A DNA stretch of 64,000 nucleotides from Furcasterigmium furcatum (taxonomy: Eukaryota > Ascomycota > Sordariomycetes > Glomerellales > Plectosphaerellaceae): contig BCIA01000003.1 in the NCBI GenBank assembly GCA_001599815.1, forward strand, positions 5,867,598 through 5,931,597, written 5' to 3'. Both the position numbers and the translations under genes were made by a program. Shown piece by piece: positions 24,026 to 35,798 of this stretch (the stretch's first letter is position 1; every line of letters starts with the position of its first letter). Below the pieces are notes generated by a model. The model saw nothing but the letters and a program-made list of their open reading frames with translations. It was not told where the DNA came from and did not search any database.

Positions 24026-25381
24026 ATGGTCTGGAAGAAGAGAATGATGGCGACATTGGCCTGTGCCTTCATTTGCGCAGCAGCTGCGGCAGGAGAAGCG
24101 CCGTTGTTTGACCGTGCAATCCGCCTCATGGAGGTGAGTCCTTTCCTAGACACACATGTCGACCTTCCACTGATCCTACGATCATTGAGTACGTAGAAAT
24201 CTTCCCACCGCAGCCTCAGTGCTCCCCAGGCTCGGGCAGAGACTAACCAGCAAGCCTGAATAGGCAGGAACCCTCTGGATGCCATATCCTGGATGGGCAC
24301 ACATGTTCCAGGCCATGTTGGTCTTCCCAGGATGCGCGAGGCTCGTCTGGGCGGCGCATTCTGGACCGTTTGGACGCAGTGCCCAGCGACCCCCAGAAGA
24401 AGACCCGGGGCCTGACTTGCTCATTCCTCAGAACGGCGTGCGGGACTCGCTGGAGATGCTGGGCCTCATAATCAACATGACCAGCCAGTTGGACGACCTG
24501 CAGCCCGCCCGCTCCTCGGCCGAGGTCAGGGACGTCTTCAACAACGGCAAGATCGCGGCACTCATTGGCAAGGAGGGCACCCACTTCCTCGGTAACTCCC
24601 TCGGCATCTTCCACATCTTCGCCCAGCTCGGCGTGCGCTACGTCACCCTCACTCACACTTGCCATAGCGCCTTTGCGAGCTCAAATGGCCCCGGAGGCCC
24701 CATCGCGGGGCCGCACGAGGGCAACGGCCGGATGCCGCTGGTCAAGGACCTGGTTTGCGAGCTCAACCAGCTCGGTATCATGATCGACCTGTCCCACGTC
24801 TCGGACGAAACTGCCAGGCAGGCCCTTGCTATCACGAAGGACCCCGTCGTCTGGACTGAGTCCGGCGCCGAGGCTCTGTGGGACCATTCCCGGAACATCC
24901 CCGACGACATCCTCTGTCTCATCGGCGACGGACCGGGCAGGAACTCGGGCGTCATCAACTCCATCTTTCTGCCCCGAATTCATAGGGCCCCCCCACGCCG
25001 CCAACGTCTCCCGTGTGGCCGATCACATAGAGCACATCGCCGGCATCGTCGGCAGGAGGCACGTTGGCATTGCTTCAGACTTTGACGGCATGCACACGAC
25101 AGTCGAGGGCCTGGAAGACGTGCCAAAGTACCCCAACCTAATAATGGACATGATTGGACGCGGCTGGGCAGACGCCGAGCTCGCGGATCTCATGGGCGGC
25201 AACCTCATGCGCGTCATGGACGAGGTCTACGAGGTGGCCAGGTCCCTCGAGAATGTACTGCCGTCCGGAGCCATATGGGAAAGAGGGCTGATCTCCCGGC
25301 CAGGGCCAGAACAACGGCTATTACCCGCCTGGTGTCCGCGAGGCGCAAAACGCGCTGTTGCCGGTACATGATGAGCTCTGA
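24026..25381 (+). pseudogene. M19 membrane dipeptidase (renal-dipeptidase family) with four small indels
   Basis: Exon 1 (24026-24188) encodes a signal peptide (K-K-R-M-M-A-T-L-A-C-A-F-I-C) and the zinc motif D-T-H-V-D-L-P. Exon 2 starts at 24264. The body carries G-K-E-G-T-H-F-L-G-N-S, T-L-T-H-T-C-H-S-A-F-A-S-S, I-D-L-S-H-V-S-D and later G-I-A-S-D-F-D-G-M, all hallmarks of metal-dependent dipeptidases that cleave dipeptides outside the cell. To read it through, the frame must change four times: an extra C near 24390-24394, an extra C near 24972-24975, a missing base near 25277-25284 and another near 25303-25308. The four cancel to zero, and the gene then ends with a normal tail. Three of these changes lie in homopolymers. 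Confidence 0.82.
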
Positions 25382-26190
25382 TGGGAACGCAGAATAAGTG
25401 AACGCAAAGGCAAGAACAGAGACAATACTTTCGACCTCGGGCATTCGTTGGACGAGAGAGAAGAATCTGGAAACCCGCTCAGGGCACTTGGTGCTGCCGG
25501 CCACATTCTGCTGGCCGTGATCTCTCACTGCCCAAACGTGAGCTTTGCCGTTCCGGGCATGATGAGCAGAGATCCCCACCCAGACAATCTCATTTTATCG
25601 TTCCCAAGGAATGTGAGGTCCCGTGTGCAGGGACGTTTTAACGACCTGGTATATCCTTAGCATGCCATATAGCGCCCAAATAGATGCAAAGGTCAACAAT
25701 TCACGCGGGCGGGTGCGGTTTGATGACCTTCCTCCGGGGCGGGCCGGCTCTGCCTCTGATGCTGCTCCGTTTTGTGCTGCTGATTGTCTAGTCTAGAGAC
25801 TCCAAGCGGTCTCCTAGAGGGCCCGAGCCAAACCCCGCAAGCCGCCATCTGGAACACTCAGAACGCTGCTGTGACGCCAAAGAGTGCGAGACTTGGGTTC
25901 TGCGTAATAACGGAGACGAGCGAAGATGTTAGTGTGTAGAAGGTGGGAGGCGGCCGGTTAGAACAAGGCGGGACATCATGCATCATCGCCCGATTCGTCT
26001 TTCGTTTTGGCATTTAAGGTCTTTCATCCGCTCGCTTCACCCGCCACATACTCCTACTATAATCCACGAGACGTATATCGAGAAGCTAGGGGCGGCGACA
26101 AACCTCACCGACCAGATCTTTCGGTTTGATATTATGTCGGGAAGACGGCAACCTGTAGAATATTTTAGCGAGCCTCGGGGAGCAGAGGAA

Positions 26191-26207
26191 GGGGGGGGGG
26201 GGGGGGG
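26191..26207. repeat. Poly-G homopolymer tract (G17)
   Basis: Uninterrupted G17. Length uncertain in any assembly. Confidence 0.85.
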
Positions 26208-26726
26208 ATGTACCATTCGAGCTACGTATACGGCAGATCCTCGAGACTGGAAACAGGTGAGCAAGGACAATGAGGGACTATGGGGAGTAAGCTACTTATC
26301 GTAAATATGTGCTGGCGGTCTCCATAAGCGCTTGCCCTTATAGATCCAGACTTCCCCGCACGCGTGGGGCCAAGCCAAGTCTACGATAATGAAGCCCCTC
26401 CAGTGGTGACGACTCTTCACAATCTCCGCCCAAAGCCCAAAGACCGAGAGTCGTCCCATTATACGCGCCACAACAATGCAGCCTCCTGGCCGTTCTCGGT
26501 AACTCGGGCGACAGAGCCCGTCCAATCCGTACTCGCAAGTCCAGACTGGTCTGCCCAGACAGCCGTGGACATGTCCGAAGAGTATACTGTCGTGGTGCCG
26601 CGTAGGCATGACGCGAAGACCTTGGCCGGCGTTTGAACATATGTCCGGTGCTTACGGATCAAGGGATTAATATTATTAGATTTGCACCATTGGGTCCTCC
26701 AACTCTTGATGCCGGGATAAGAGTCG

Positions 26727-26734
26727 TATATAAA
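26727..26734 (+). promoter_or_regulatory. TATA box of the MDR reductase gene
   Basis: TATATAAA about 123 bases before the start codon of the next gene. Confidence 0.45.
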
Positions 26735-26856
26735 CTGCCCGCCCTGCAGTGCTCTCAACGCCACGAGGACGAACAAATTGAGTGCACAACGAACCTAGAT
26801 CCTATCTTACCACCTACCTTACAGGGGAGCCGCAACAAGAAATTTTCAACAAAAAT

Positions 26857-27986
26857 ATGAAAGAGCTCATCATCAGGCCCGGTCAGTAGCTCCTTCTCCT
26901 CTGGCATAAGTCCGATACCCGCGCTCACTATGATCAGGCCTCATTGGCGACGTTGTAGACTCGCCTGTCCCACAACCGGGTCCCGACGATGTCTTGATTC
27001 GGATCGAGGCCGCGGGGCTGAATCCTAAAGACTGGAAGACCCCTGAGATCCTGGGCATGACCAGCAACGCCTCCGACGATATGGCCGGCACCGTCGTGGC
27101 CGTTGGCAGCAATGTCTTTGAGTTCAAAGCCGGGGACCGCGTCGCCGCCATGCACCCCCTCCTCGCGCCGCACGGAAGTCTCGCAGAGTACGGCATCGCC
27201 CCTTCGCTCAGCACCTTCAGGCTTAGCGATAAGACTACCTTTGAGGAGGCGGCAGCCGTCCCACTTCCCGCCATGACCGCGGCCCTCGCGCTTTTCAGGG
27301 ATCTGGGCTACGCCGGCCCCTGGAAGCCACCGGCGCAGGCAGAAGCCACCGGACCCTTGCTCGTGTACGGCGCCGGAACTGCCGTGGGCTTGTATGCGGT
27401 GCAGCTCGCGGCCAAGGCCGGCATCCACCCCATCATCGCCGTGGCAGGTCGCTCCAAGCCCTATGTTCAGACGCTCATCCACCCCGCCAAGGGCGATGTC
27501 GTCCTAGACTACCGTGACGGCGTAGAGACGGTGGTATCTAGGGCTAGATCCGCCGCTGGATGCCAGCCGGTCTACCGAGCCGTGGACTGCATCGCGGAGC
27601 GGGACAGCGACAAGTTCGTCGGCGGCATCATTGATCCGGATGCTGAGAGGAGCTTCGTATCCACCGTGTGGCCCCGCGGCGAGGGCAAACTCATGATCCG
27701 CGAGGATCTGAACCCGATCCAGCTCCATCCAATGCCGGCGCTGCCGCAAGGCGTCCCGGTAGAGTGGACAAGTGTCGGCAAGATCTTCGCGCCTGGTGAA
27801 GACTTTGGGTTCATCTTTTCCCGGTACATAAGCAAAGGGCTTGCCGAGGGCTGGCTCATGGGCGTGCCTCAGGAGATAGTGCCGGGAGGCCTGGATGGTG
27901 TGACGCATGCGATGGAAAAGATGCGGAATGGGGTCAACAGTGCGACGAGATACATCGTTCGCATTTCAGACACCCCAGGACTTTAA
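26857..27986 (+). CDS. Medium-chain reductase (trans-enoyl-reductase/quinone-reductase type)
   Basis: 357 residues in two exons (26857-26881 and 26938-27986). The 25-nt first exon encodes M-K-E-L-I-I-R-P-G, the usual start of this family. The GroES-like domain has A-A-G-L-N-P-K-D-W-K and G-D-R-V-A-A. The cofactor domain has G-A-G-T-A-V-G-L-Y-A-V-Q-L-A in place of a strict G-x-G-x-x-G. No zinc-binding Cys cluster is seen, so it is the zinc-free NADPH type. Fungal relatives include standalone enoyl reductases of polyketide clusters and general quinone or enal reductases. No polyketide synthase is in this window. The frame is intact, unlike the genes on both sides. Confidence 0.87.
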
Positions 27987-28225
27987 GCAGGCCATGCCAG
28001 TGAGCTGATGCAGAACTTTACCGTACCCTTCATGGTTAGATGCCGCTTTCGAATCACGAGTCTCTTATATATGAAACTTATTCAACAAAACGACTACTCC
28101 GGCCGCAGAGGACGTAAGAGTGGTACCGCTGGCCTCAAAAATAGCACGAGAAGCCTCTGTCTGCCTCGGAACCACGGGCCCCTTGTATTCCCCCTCTCAC
28201 TTATTCATAGCCGCCATGGTCAGGG

Positions 28226-29811
28226 TCACGCCCGACCTGGAGGCCACAGCATCTTTCCTCCAGGACACTTGACCAGCAAACCGCCTTGCCAGATATACTT
28301 GATGCTGTGAGGATCGGCCAGCCTCTCGATCTTCTCCAACGGGTTGTGGTCCAACGCAATCAGGTCAGCGTCCCAGCCCTCCTTGATGAGACCCTTATCC
28401 GGCCTCAACTGCCCTAAGGTCTCAGCTGCATTGATGGTGGCGGCTTCAATAGCCTGGAGAGGAGTGAGACCAGCCTCGACAGCGTAGACAAGCTCGTGCC
28501 CGTTCTTCCCGTGGCATGTGTCTGCCTTGGGATCCGAGCTGGCGATGTCGGTGCCGAGGGCGATCTTGACGTTCTTGCGGATCGCCGTCTGATACGCCTT
28601 CTTATGTGCCGCCGCAATGCTCTCCATCTTGCGGGCAGTCGGAGGGTTCAGCTTATCCAAATTACGCAGACCTGCTTCGATGACATGTCTCGTGGCCACG
28701 AGAGTCACGCCTCGGGATGCCATCAACTCCGCTGCCTCCTCGTCTATGTAGCTACCGTGTTCAATTGTGTGGGCTCCAGCCCGAATAGCAGCCATGATTC
28801 CCTGCTTGCCATGGGCATGAACAGCGACTGAGCGTCCTTGAAGAGCCGCCTCGCTGATCAAAGTGTGCAACTCCTCGTCGGAGAACTGGCGGTATTGGGG
28901 ATTGTCTGTGGTCGAAAGCACGCCGCCCGTAGCAACCACCTTAATGCACTTTGCGCCTCTTCGGATCTGCTGCCGGACAGCGAGACGGCAGTTCTCGACG
29001 CCGTCAGCAAGGACGAGCGCCGAAGTTCCCAGCCAGGCGTCATTGCGTCCAGATGAGGTACCCTGTCGGGTGTAGACGAAGTCGAGGGGTAAGGTGCAGG
29101 CATCGCAGCTCCCGCCGGTGATGCCAATGGCGGCGCCGGCTCCAAAAACATTGGGACCGAGGATGATCCCCAGGGAAACCAGGGGAGCAACCTCTGTGGC
29201 GAATGATCCCACGTCCCTCACTGAGGTGAAGCCAGCCATGAGGGTGTCGTGGAAGTTTCTGGCGATGGACGCCCTAAGGTCGCCGGATGTGTCTGTATGA
29301 AGTCGGGAAAGTCGACGTTCTGAACGCCCACAAAATGTGTGTGACAGTCCCAGAGCCCCGGTAAAAGATAGCCCACGGAGGTTCGCTCTGCTGACATCAG
29401 TCGCCGTGGTAAGTCGGACTGTTTGCCGACGAAAGTGATGGATCCGCTGGCCGAGATTCCCACCGCGGCGTTCGGGATGGGGTTGCCTCTACCCGGAATC
29501 ACAAGGTCTGCGAAAATGCAAGTCTCTCGCGGCTCATCGTCGAGAGCCACAACGTCCGAAGCTGATACCGTGGTTCCGCCGTCATGGCCCCGTAGGGGGA
29601 TGGGGTTGTTGTCGAAGTCGGGCGCTATCGTCCAAGAGCCAAAGCTCTCTTCTTCATTGCGATGACTTTGGTCGCGGCGACTGCCAGGTGTGGCTCCAGG
29701 GAAAGCGTTTCGGCCCTGGTAGGGAGGATAGTCATGTGGGAAATCCCAGTTGTTACCCATGGCAGATGTTGCTGGGGAAGACACAGTCGTCATCAAAGGC
29801 TTGGACGTCAT
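28226..29811 (-). pseudogene. Ochratoxinase-like M38 amidohydrolase with a one-base frameshift
   Basis: Metal-dependent amidohydrolase closely resembling fungal ochratoxinases, which hydrolyse the amide bond of ochratoxin A and some aryl or acyl amino acids. Marks: A-D-L-V-I-P-G-R-G, the first metal motif L-L-P-G-L-W-D-C-H-T-H-F, the carboxylated-Lys site R-R-G-A-K-C-I-K-V-V-A-T-G-G, V-H-A-H-G-K, I-E-H-G-S-Y and the final Asp in L-G-T-D-I-A. The N-terminal part and the rest are in different frames. The break lies at 29273-29282, where one base is missing before L-R-A-S-I-A-R-N. Exon length is 1586, one short of 529 codons. The ATG at 29811 is my choice of start, but 29835, 29793 and 29760 are possible. 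No clear signal peptide. A decayed gene or a base-calling error. Confidence 0.78.
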
Positions 29812-31057
29812 CTTGGTGAGTTTCAGTAACAGCATGAGATAGTCTATCTCCCATGAAAGGGAAAAAGCTGCAGCATATGTATCTACGTGATGAAGTCTCG
29901 GATGCCGGGAATGCGGAGAAAGTTGCCGACCTGATGCGGCTGGCTAACACCATCGCCGATTTCTTCGCACTACAGGTCCGACTTCAGGTGCGGAAGGCCT
30001 GGCCTACCTAATCAGGCAATCAAGCCGCTACGGGTGTGCTTAAGAAATCAGAGGAACGAGTGAACGTCGGATGACAGCTCAGCACCGAGATTGTTCTGCG
30101 TGCTTCGTTCCCTGCCCCCTGCCCCAAACTTCAACGCTTGTTGTGAATTTGTGATGGCTGCTACTGAAGTGGTCCCCGCCAGAGGAGAGCGGCTGTTTTA
30201 GCCCGAATAGGTAGTGTCTGGCGCCTGCCCTGAAACGAGGACCGCACCACACGTCTTGGAGATGTACCAGGCCAGAGGCGTAGGCTCGAGTGGATATTGT
30301 CTCAACCCCGGAGAGATTCCGCTCCTTGGAAACCCTTGGAGAATCCGCCTCTGCCCTGCGCAAGTGTCGTCGGCGACAATTGTCGAGGCTAGACCATTGT
30401 TATCTCTGTGGACGCAGCAGCCAGTGGCTCCACCGGGGATATAATCCGTCTGATACTTGACACCCAGGCCATCATTGGCCTTAGGTTCTCACGGGGGCCC
30501 AGAAAATAATGTCAGTGTGACGGGATGCGAGAAAATGTAGACACCTTGTTATTAGGGTGCTTTTCGCTGGACCGGTTTGATCACCACTACTGCGGCTAGA
30601 GGCAAGAAGAAAACAAGCAAGGCACCCACGCGGAACTGCACCTCACTGATCCACGCCCAGGGCGGACAAGGATCGATCTACCAGAGCCAGAGAGCTGGGG
30701 ATTGGGCACTGCTTCCCCGGACATTAGCGGGGACGGCCCAGCAGCTCAGGGCTTTCCGGGGAAACCTGGAGAAAGAAAGTAATGAGCGATTACGTAGTAG
30801 TAGATTCCAGGTTAGATGGGCTGTGCCAAATGTGACCACCCAGCTTCGGTATATAATGTAGGGTCCAAGGCCAGCGGGGCCAGCATCGCTCACTATCAGC
30901 AAATGAATAGCATTGCTCCGAATAAATAGGCGGGTAGCCTCGGACGACGGCCCCTCAAGGTGGCTCGAACTGATAGGACTGTAGGTACGATGAGATACGA
31001 CTAGCGTCTTCAAGGGAGGCCTGTGGGCCATGGTAGCTCCTCAGGTCCACATCCATC
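29812..31057. other. Divergent intergenic region of 1.2 kb
   Basis: Separates the amidohydrolase and the next regulator. No conserved frame. A TATATAAT-type string near 30850 is the only promoter-like element noted. Confidence 0.4.
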
Positions 31058-33611
31058 ATGTCGATGCCCCTCAGCTTCTTTCGTTGCGCCAATCCTCCCT
31101 TCAACACAACGCTTGACGAACTTAATTCCCATCGCCGCAAGGAGCACCTGAAGCACTTTATGGACAAGTCAGGCCCCGCGCGCCCGAGAAGAAGAGACGT
31201 TACCCGATCCAAGAACGGCTGCTTGGCATGCAGGAAGAAGCGGAAGAAGGTATTGACTCTCACGATTGGGTCCAATTCTGGCTCGAGCTGACGTTGTATT
31301 GGGGACGTTGAAGTGCGATGAGACGAAGCCAAGTTGTCGCCGCTGTGCCGATAATCGCACCACTTGCGAGTACAACGCCGTCCTTGAGTTCCGCGATGCC
31401 ACCGACTGGGCCGCCCAAAAAGTGCAGATGTCGAAGAAGCAAGCCCCTCGAAAGCACCCCTCTGGCACCGGCACATTGTCCCTGAACCAGTCGACGCCGT
31501 TCTCTATCCTTACTCCGGTCGAAGGCAGTCCCCACGATGACGCGTCAATGCCTGACATGCCATCGGATTCTTCCCGATCGCGGGGTCTGGACGCAAACAC
31601 ATTGGCAGCCGGACCGACACAGTTGACATTCGCTGGCGACGAGACGTCCTTCTTCATGCCCGCGGCCTCGAGCGAAGAGCGAGAAGACTTTCTCCGGCAT
31701 GCAGCAGCAGATGCGACATGCTGGCCGCCAGAAAATCTCATTGAAGCCTCTGTCCCGTTTCCGGTACATTTCGGGAGCCCTTCGGACCTCCTAGGCACGA
31801 TGATTCTGCCTCTGGACGACAAGGACAGTAATTGGACCTCATGGCAGCTGCCGCTGCCGCTCCCCGATTCCAGCCTGGACTTGGATACCCAGACGCACAA
31901 TATCCCGCAAGGCAATGCGCTGTTCCGGGTTCCACAGACTCCAAGCTCATTCATGGGCGGAGGGAGCGAGGCTACAGCGACCATGGACCCCCCAGAGTTG
32001 GAACCTGTGTTGTCAGACACCTCTCAGCAATCTGGGGGCACTCTGCAACACGCGAATGGATCGCCAAGGGACCCGGGCCTCAGGTGCGCCCGGTTGACCC
32101 CGCAACCTTCGCCGTCGGCCATCATGTCAGTAGCGGACAGACAGTACCTCGCCCATTTTCAAGTTCACGTTATCGAGGCCATTCCAGGCCCGACCGATTC
32201 TTTCCGCTGGTTAACAACAGACATTGGCCCCATACGGTCAGCGTCGATGGCCGTGGCAGCAGCGAATCTCGCCAACCGCCAGGGCAACTACGACAAGGCC
32301 GGGAGTTGGCAACCTCGGCAAACTCACCTCGATCGGGCCGCATCTTTGAGATCCGAAGGCTTAGCAGCGTTTATAGCAGATCCAAGCCTTGCCCTGGGTC
32401 CGCGCCTGGTCATGATGCTCATGATGATTTGTTACGACCTCGAGGTGGGTAATGTCAGAGACATTTGGCACTCTCTCAAAGTTGCCGAGGAGACCATACT
32501 GCCCCGGAAGCGTGAAGTCATGCTGCTGCCTTATGGAGACGATTTGATCAGCAACTGGATTCACATCCGGGCTCTGGCCATGTTCTACGTTCGGCCGCAA
32601 GCGCCGTTATTATCGGAATCACCAGCCGAAGTGGCTGTGGCCGACATCGCCCGCCAACTCAACCGAAGCTCGCCCGTCATCAGCATGATCGGAACTGATG
32701 CCAATCGGATTGTGCAGAGAATCTTGGCGACCAGGTGCATGTCCGGCAGGGGCGAGTCCGCGAGATCAATGAAGAATTTCATCACATGGTGGTCGATCGT
32801 CAGAGGAGAGTCGCCGAGCCGAGACAACGCAACCTACGGAGACAACGGGGTCCCAATCCTCAACGCCGATCGACTGTTTGAGGAATTGGCAACCCTGCGG
32901 GAGCAGCTGGACCTTTGCGATCCGCCCGAAGGACTCCCACAGAGTTTTGACCCCCACGATGCCATTTACGTCTCGGTCGACGAGGCAGTACGAACCCCGA
33001 TCACCTTTGAGGACCCCCGCGAGGCGATTGAATGCTTGGACTATGCCTTTGCGCAGCTCATGTGCGATGGCGGTTCCGTCCGCGACCGGATTCAACCCGA
33101 GAAGACTGTTGGAAGCCAGAGCAGCACCTCTCCATCGACGAATTCTGGAGCGGGAGCGGCTCCCAATCCGTGGATGTTCTTGACACTCCGAATCGCAGCC
33201 GGTATCGATCCATGCGAAACGTTCCCATACAATGTCTATTGCAAAGGAATCTGCACATACCTGCTAGCAGCATCGATACACTGCAACGAGCCCACAGGCC
33301 TGGATATCCTATGCCGCTGCTTGGAACAGTCATTAACATCCGGAATGCCGTGTGAAAACTTGTTTGCTCCATTGTGGACCTACTTGGCTGGCGCTAGGGT
33401 TCTCTGGAGAGAAATCAAACGAGGGCGCACTATTCTGTCTTACTCCTCGACCACTCCAGCTCCAACAACGAGAAAAGACTTGCTCGCTGGGCAGACCAAA
33501 GAGCATCTGATGTTGTTTGGTAGAGAGGCAAATGGGCGGTATTTCCAAGATCTAATTCCATTGACAGACTCAGATGACGGGCCGCATGGCGACCGGAACG
33601 AGTGTGGCTGA
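31058..33611 (+). CDS. Large Zn2Cys6 transcription factor
   Basis: 829 residues in two exons (31058-31249 and 31314-33611). The zinc cluster is split by the intron exactly before the third Cys: C-L-A-C-R-K-K-R-K-K, then C-D-E-T-K-P-S-C-R-R-C-A-D-N-R-T-T-C. A basic stretch precedes it. Residues 6-32 (F-F-R-C-A-N-P-P-F through H-R-R-K-E-H) look like half of a C2H2 finger lacking one Cys, so the N-terminus may be degenerate or begin further upstream. The body has a long acidic/Pro/Ser linker and then the helical fungal-specific regulatory domain with V-M-M-L-M-M-I-C-Y-D-L-E. It lies among peptidase genes, which makes it a candidate regulator of them by position only. Confidence 0.87.
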
Positions 33612-33689
33612 GCCAAGAGTAATAGAGTGCCTGTCCAAGACATGAAGGACAATATCATACGCTACCCAGACTATTGACTGCCGCAGTAT

Positions 33690-35467
33690 CTACTTTATCC
33701 ATGCTCTGACCGCAGCACTGACAGCTTCCGCATTGTCCCAGGGAGCCATGTGTCCTGCATTTTCAACAAGTGCCAGACCAAGGCGCTGGGTGCCCTTGAA
33801 TTGACCACCTTTCTTGGAACGCGGAACTTGGGTCACATCTCCCACAACCTCACCGTCGGAGTAGTACCAGTCACTAAAGGCCATCTGGCGGAAACTAGCC
33901 ATTCCCCTCCAGGGAATCTCATTGAGCATGCGATGTTGCCCGGGTGAATTACTACAGAGCTTCGTCAGATTCCGACGCAAATACTAATCAAGGCCGGGAT
34001 GGGCGGGACTCACATGATCATGTCCTCGTTTCCGTTAATGAACAAGACGCGAACATCTGTTTCGTCCAAGATCCAAAGTAGCTCTCGTGTTGTGGGGCGG
34101 AACAAGCTGCCGTCTACCACCCACCTGTTGTTGCAGTCCATGTCGATGAGAGAGAAGGATCTGTGCGACACTCCGAGTTGCTTCTGGACCCAGCCTTGGT
34201 TGAGAAACTTGAGTGTCGGGCCTTCCTGCATATCGGAGCAGAGCGGGGGCTCCGTGCACTTAAGTCGAGCTAGAACAGGAAAAGAAAGTCAGTCCCGATA
34301 TAGTACCAACAGCTTCTTGTGAGGTGATGCCGAGCGATACACGTACCATCATACGGGTTCCAGCCTCCGGGCTTGACTCCTTCCCAGAAGAAATGGGCCA
34401 TTGTATCATTGCAGTGAGATGCGGCCAACATGCAAACCTCGGTGTCGTACGTGTCCCGGCAGAGGGCAGCCTTCTTCTCGCATTCAGGAATCCCGGCTCC
34501 CATGGCCTCGCACTTTTCGTCCTCTAGGAGCGGCATGCTTCCGGTACCAAGCCAGTCGAGGCATAGGTAGTCATATAGGCCGGTCTGCGTGGCACCCATG
34601 TCAACGAATCCATCCACAACAATGGCGCCCCCAATGTTGATGTTGAGACTCTGCCCCTGGATTGCCCTTTCTCTTTGCTGTTGAATGATGTACTGTGTGT
34701 ACGCCGTCACATAGTGCCCGCCCATGGACTCGCCGGTAATGTGCCAGATCTTGTCGGTCGTGTTTGGAAAGATGTCATCTGTAAAAATAGTAAGGAAAGA
34801 ATAGAGATCTTCCGCGCCCTCGTGGAGGTTGGTGGCCATAAGATCTCTGTCCGTGATGTCGGAGAAGCCGATACCAATGGGTTGACTAGACAGAATGGTG
34901 GTCAGAACAGGCGGGTGCTGCACGGAAGATATTCTGGTACATACTCGATATAGATGACATTGGCCTTGTCGTTCCATGCGAATGGTCGTGTGAACGTGGA
35001 GTTGCCGTCATCATTCACAGCACATGGCCCGGAGTCTTTGAAGATGCCGAATTCTCCCGTGGCACCCGGACCTCTGGCGATGAACGTTGTCAGCACCGTG
35101 GCTTCAGATGTTTACTTAGCCGAATACTGCTTACCCACTCATCCACAACATCACCGGGTCGTTTTCGGGATCGTGTCGGCTTTCAAAATACCCTTAGACC
35201 CATCAGTTGCTGCTCAGCAGCAGTCGTTGTGAGGAATGGGACAAACTCAGCCATACAGAAGAACATGGACTTTTCCGGCGAAACCTGAACAGACCCCGTC
35301 CAGAACTTGGACCCTGCGTCGCATAATTCGACCGATTGTTGGCGTACGCTGAAATAGTCGCTGCTCTGTTCGTCGGAGACCGTCAGCGGCTTCTGGCCGG
35401 GGGCGCCAGCTCCGATGTTGGCTGCCACCAGAAGGGCGGGTAGCATGTATGAGGCGGAGCCAAACAT
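33690..35467 (-). CDS. Secreted serine carboxypeptidase (S10), copy A
   Basis: 484 residues in six exons (35467-35257, 35192-35135, 35073-34945, 34885-34347, 34269-34014, 33951-33690) that sum to whole codons. Signal peptide M-F-G-S-A-S-Y-M-L-P-A-L-L-V-A-A-N-I-G-A-G. Motifs in order: F-F-W joined to Y-F-E-S-R-H-D-P-E-N-D-P, W-M-S-G-G-P-G-A-T-G, nucleophile G-E-S-M-G-G-H-Y, Asp in L-F-I-N-G-N-E-D-M, and His in E-N-A-G-H-M-A-P-W-D-N. It removes C-terminal residues from peptides at acid pH, outside the cell or in the vacuole. The oxyanion loop G-G-P-G-A-T-G differs slightly from the usual G-G-P-G-C/S-S. It is head to head with copy B. Confidence 0.92.
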
Positions 35468-35798
35468 GATGACTGTATCAATAGAATAGCTTCTGAAGTC
35501 ACGATAACTACCATGTATCTATCTCCACGCAGCTGGCATTTAATGGGATGGCTACGAATAGCCTTGACAGCGACAGGGAATGGGATATGCGGCAGCATCG
35601 GGATTCGGGACGGCTTTTAGGTGGGGCATGCGCCACCGATTGCCTGAAGCGGCAATGTTACCGCCATCATCGCCGACGTCCCGCTCCCACCCGCCGACTT
35701 CGCTACCGGGATATCTATTCACCTCCTCAGGCCGCTGAGAATTGTTTGGGGTCCGCTCTCTCTCCCTTCATGATCCTTAACCTATGAGCTAGTTCGCT
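35468..35798. promoter_or_regulatory. Shared bidirectional promoter of the two carboxypeptidases
   Basis: Only 331 bases separate the divergent start codons, so both promoters must fit or overlap here. GC-rich GATA/CGATA-like strings occur on both strands. No coding frame. Confidence 0.55.

Larger units (their letters stand above)
25382..26856. other. Intergenic region of 1.5 kb with poly-G run and TATA box
   Basis: Contains seventeen consecutive G at 26191-26207 and a TATATAAA string at 26727-26734, 123 bases before the reductase start. A short frame at 25978-26304 spans the G-run but shows no family feature. Confidence 0.45.

Noticed and set aside
25978..26304. Frame containing a poly-Gly stretch
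   Set aside because: The Gly run is the G17 homopolymer translated. Frame on either side is unreliable and no family feature is seen.
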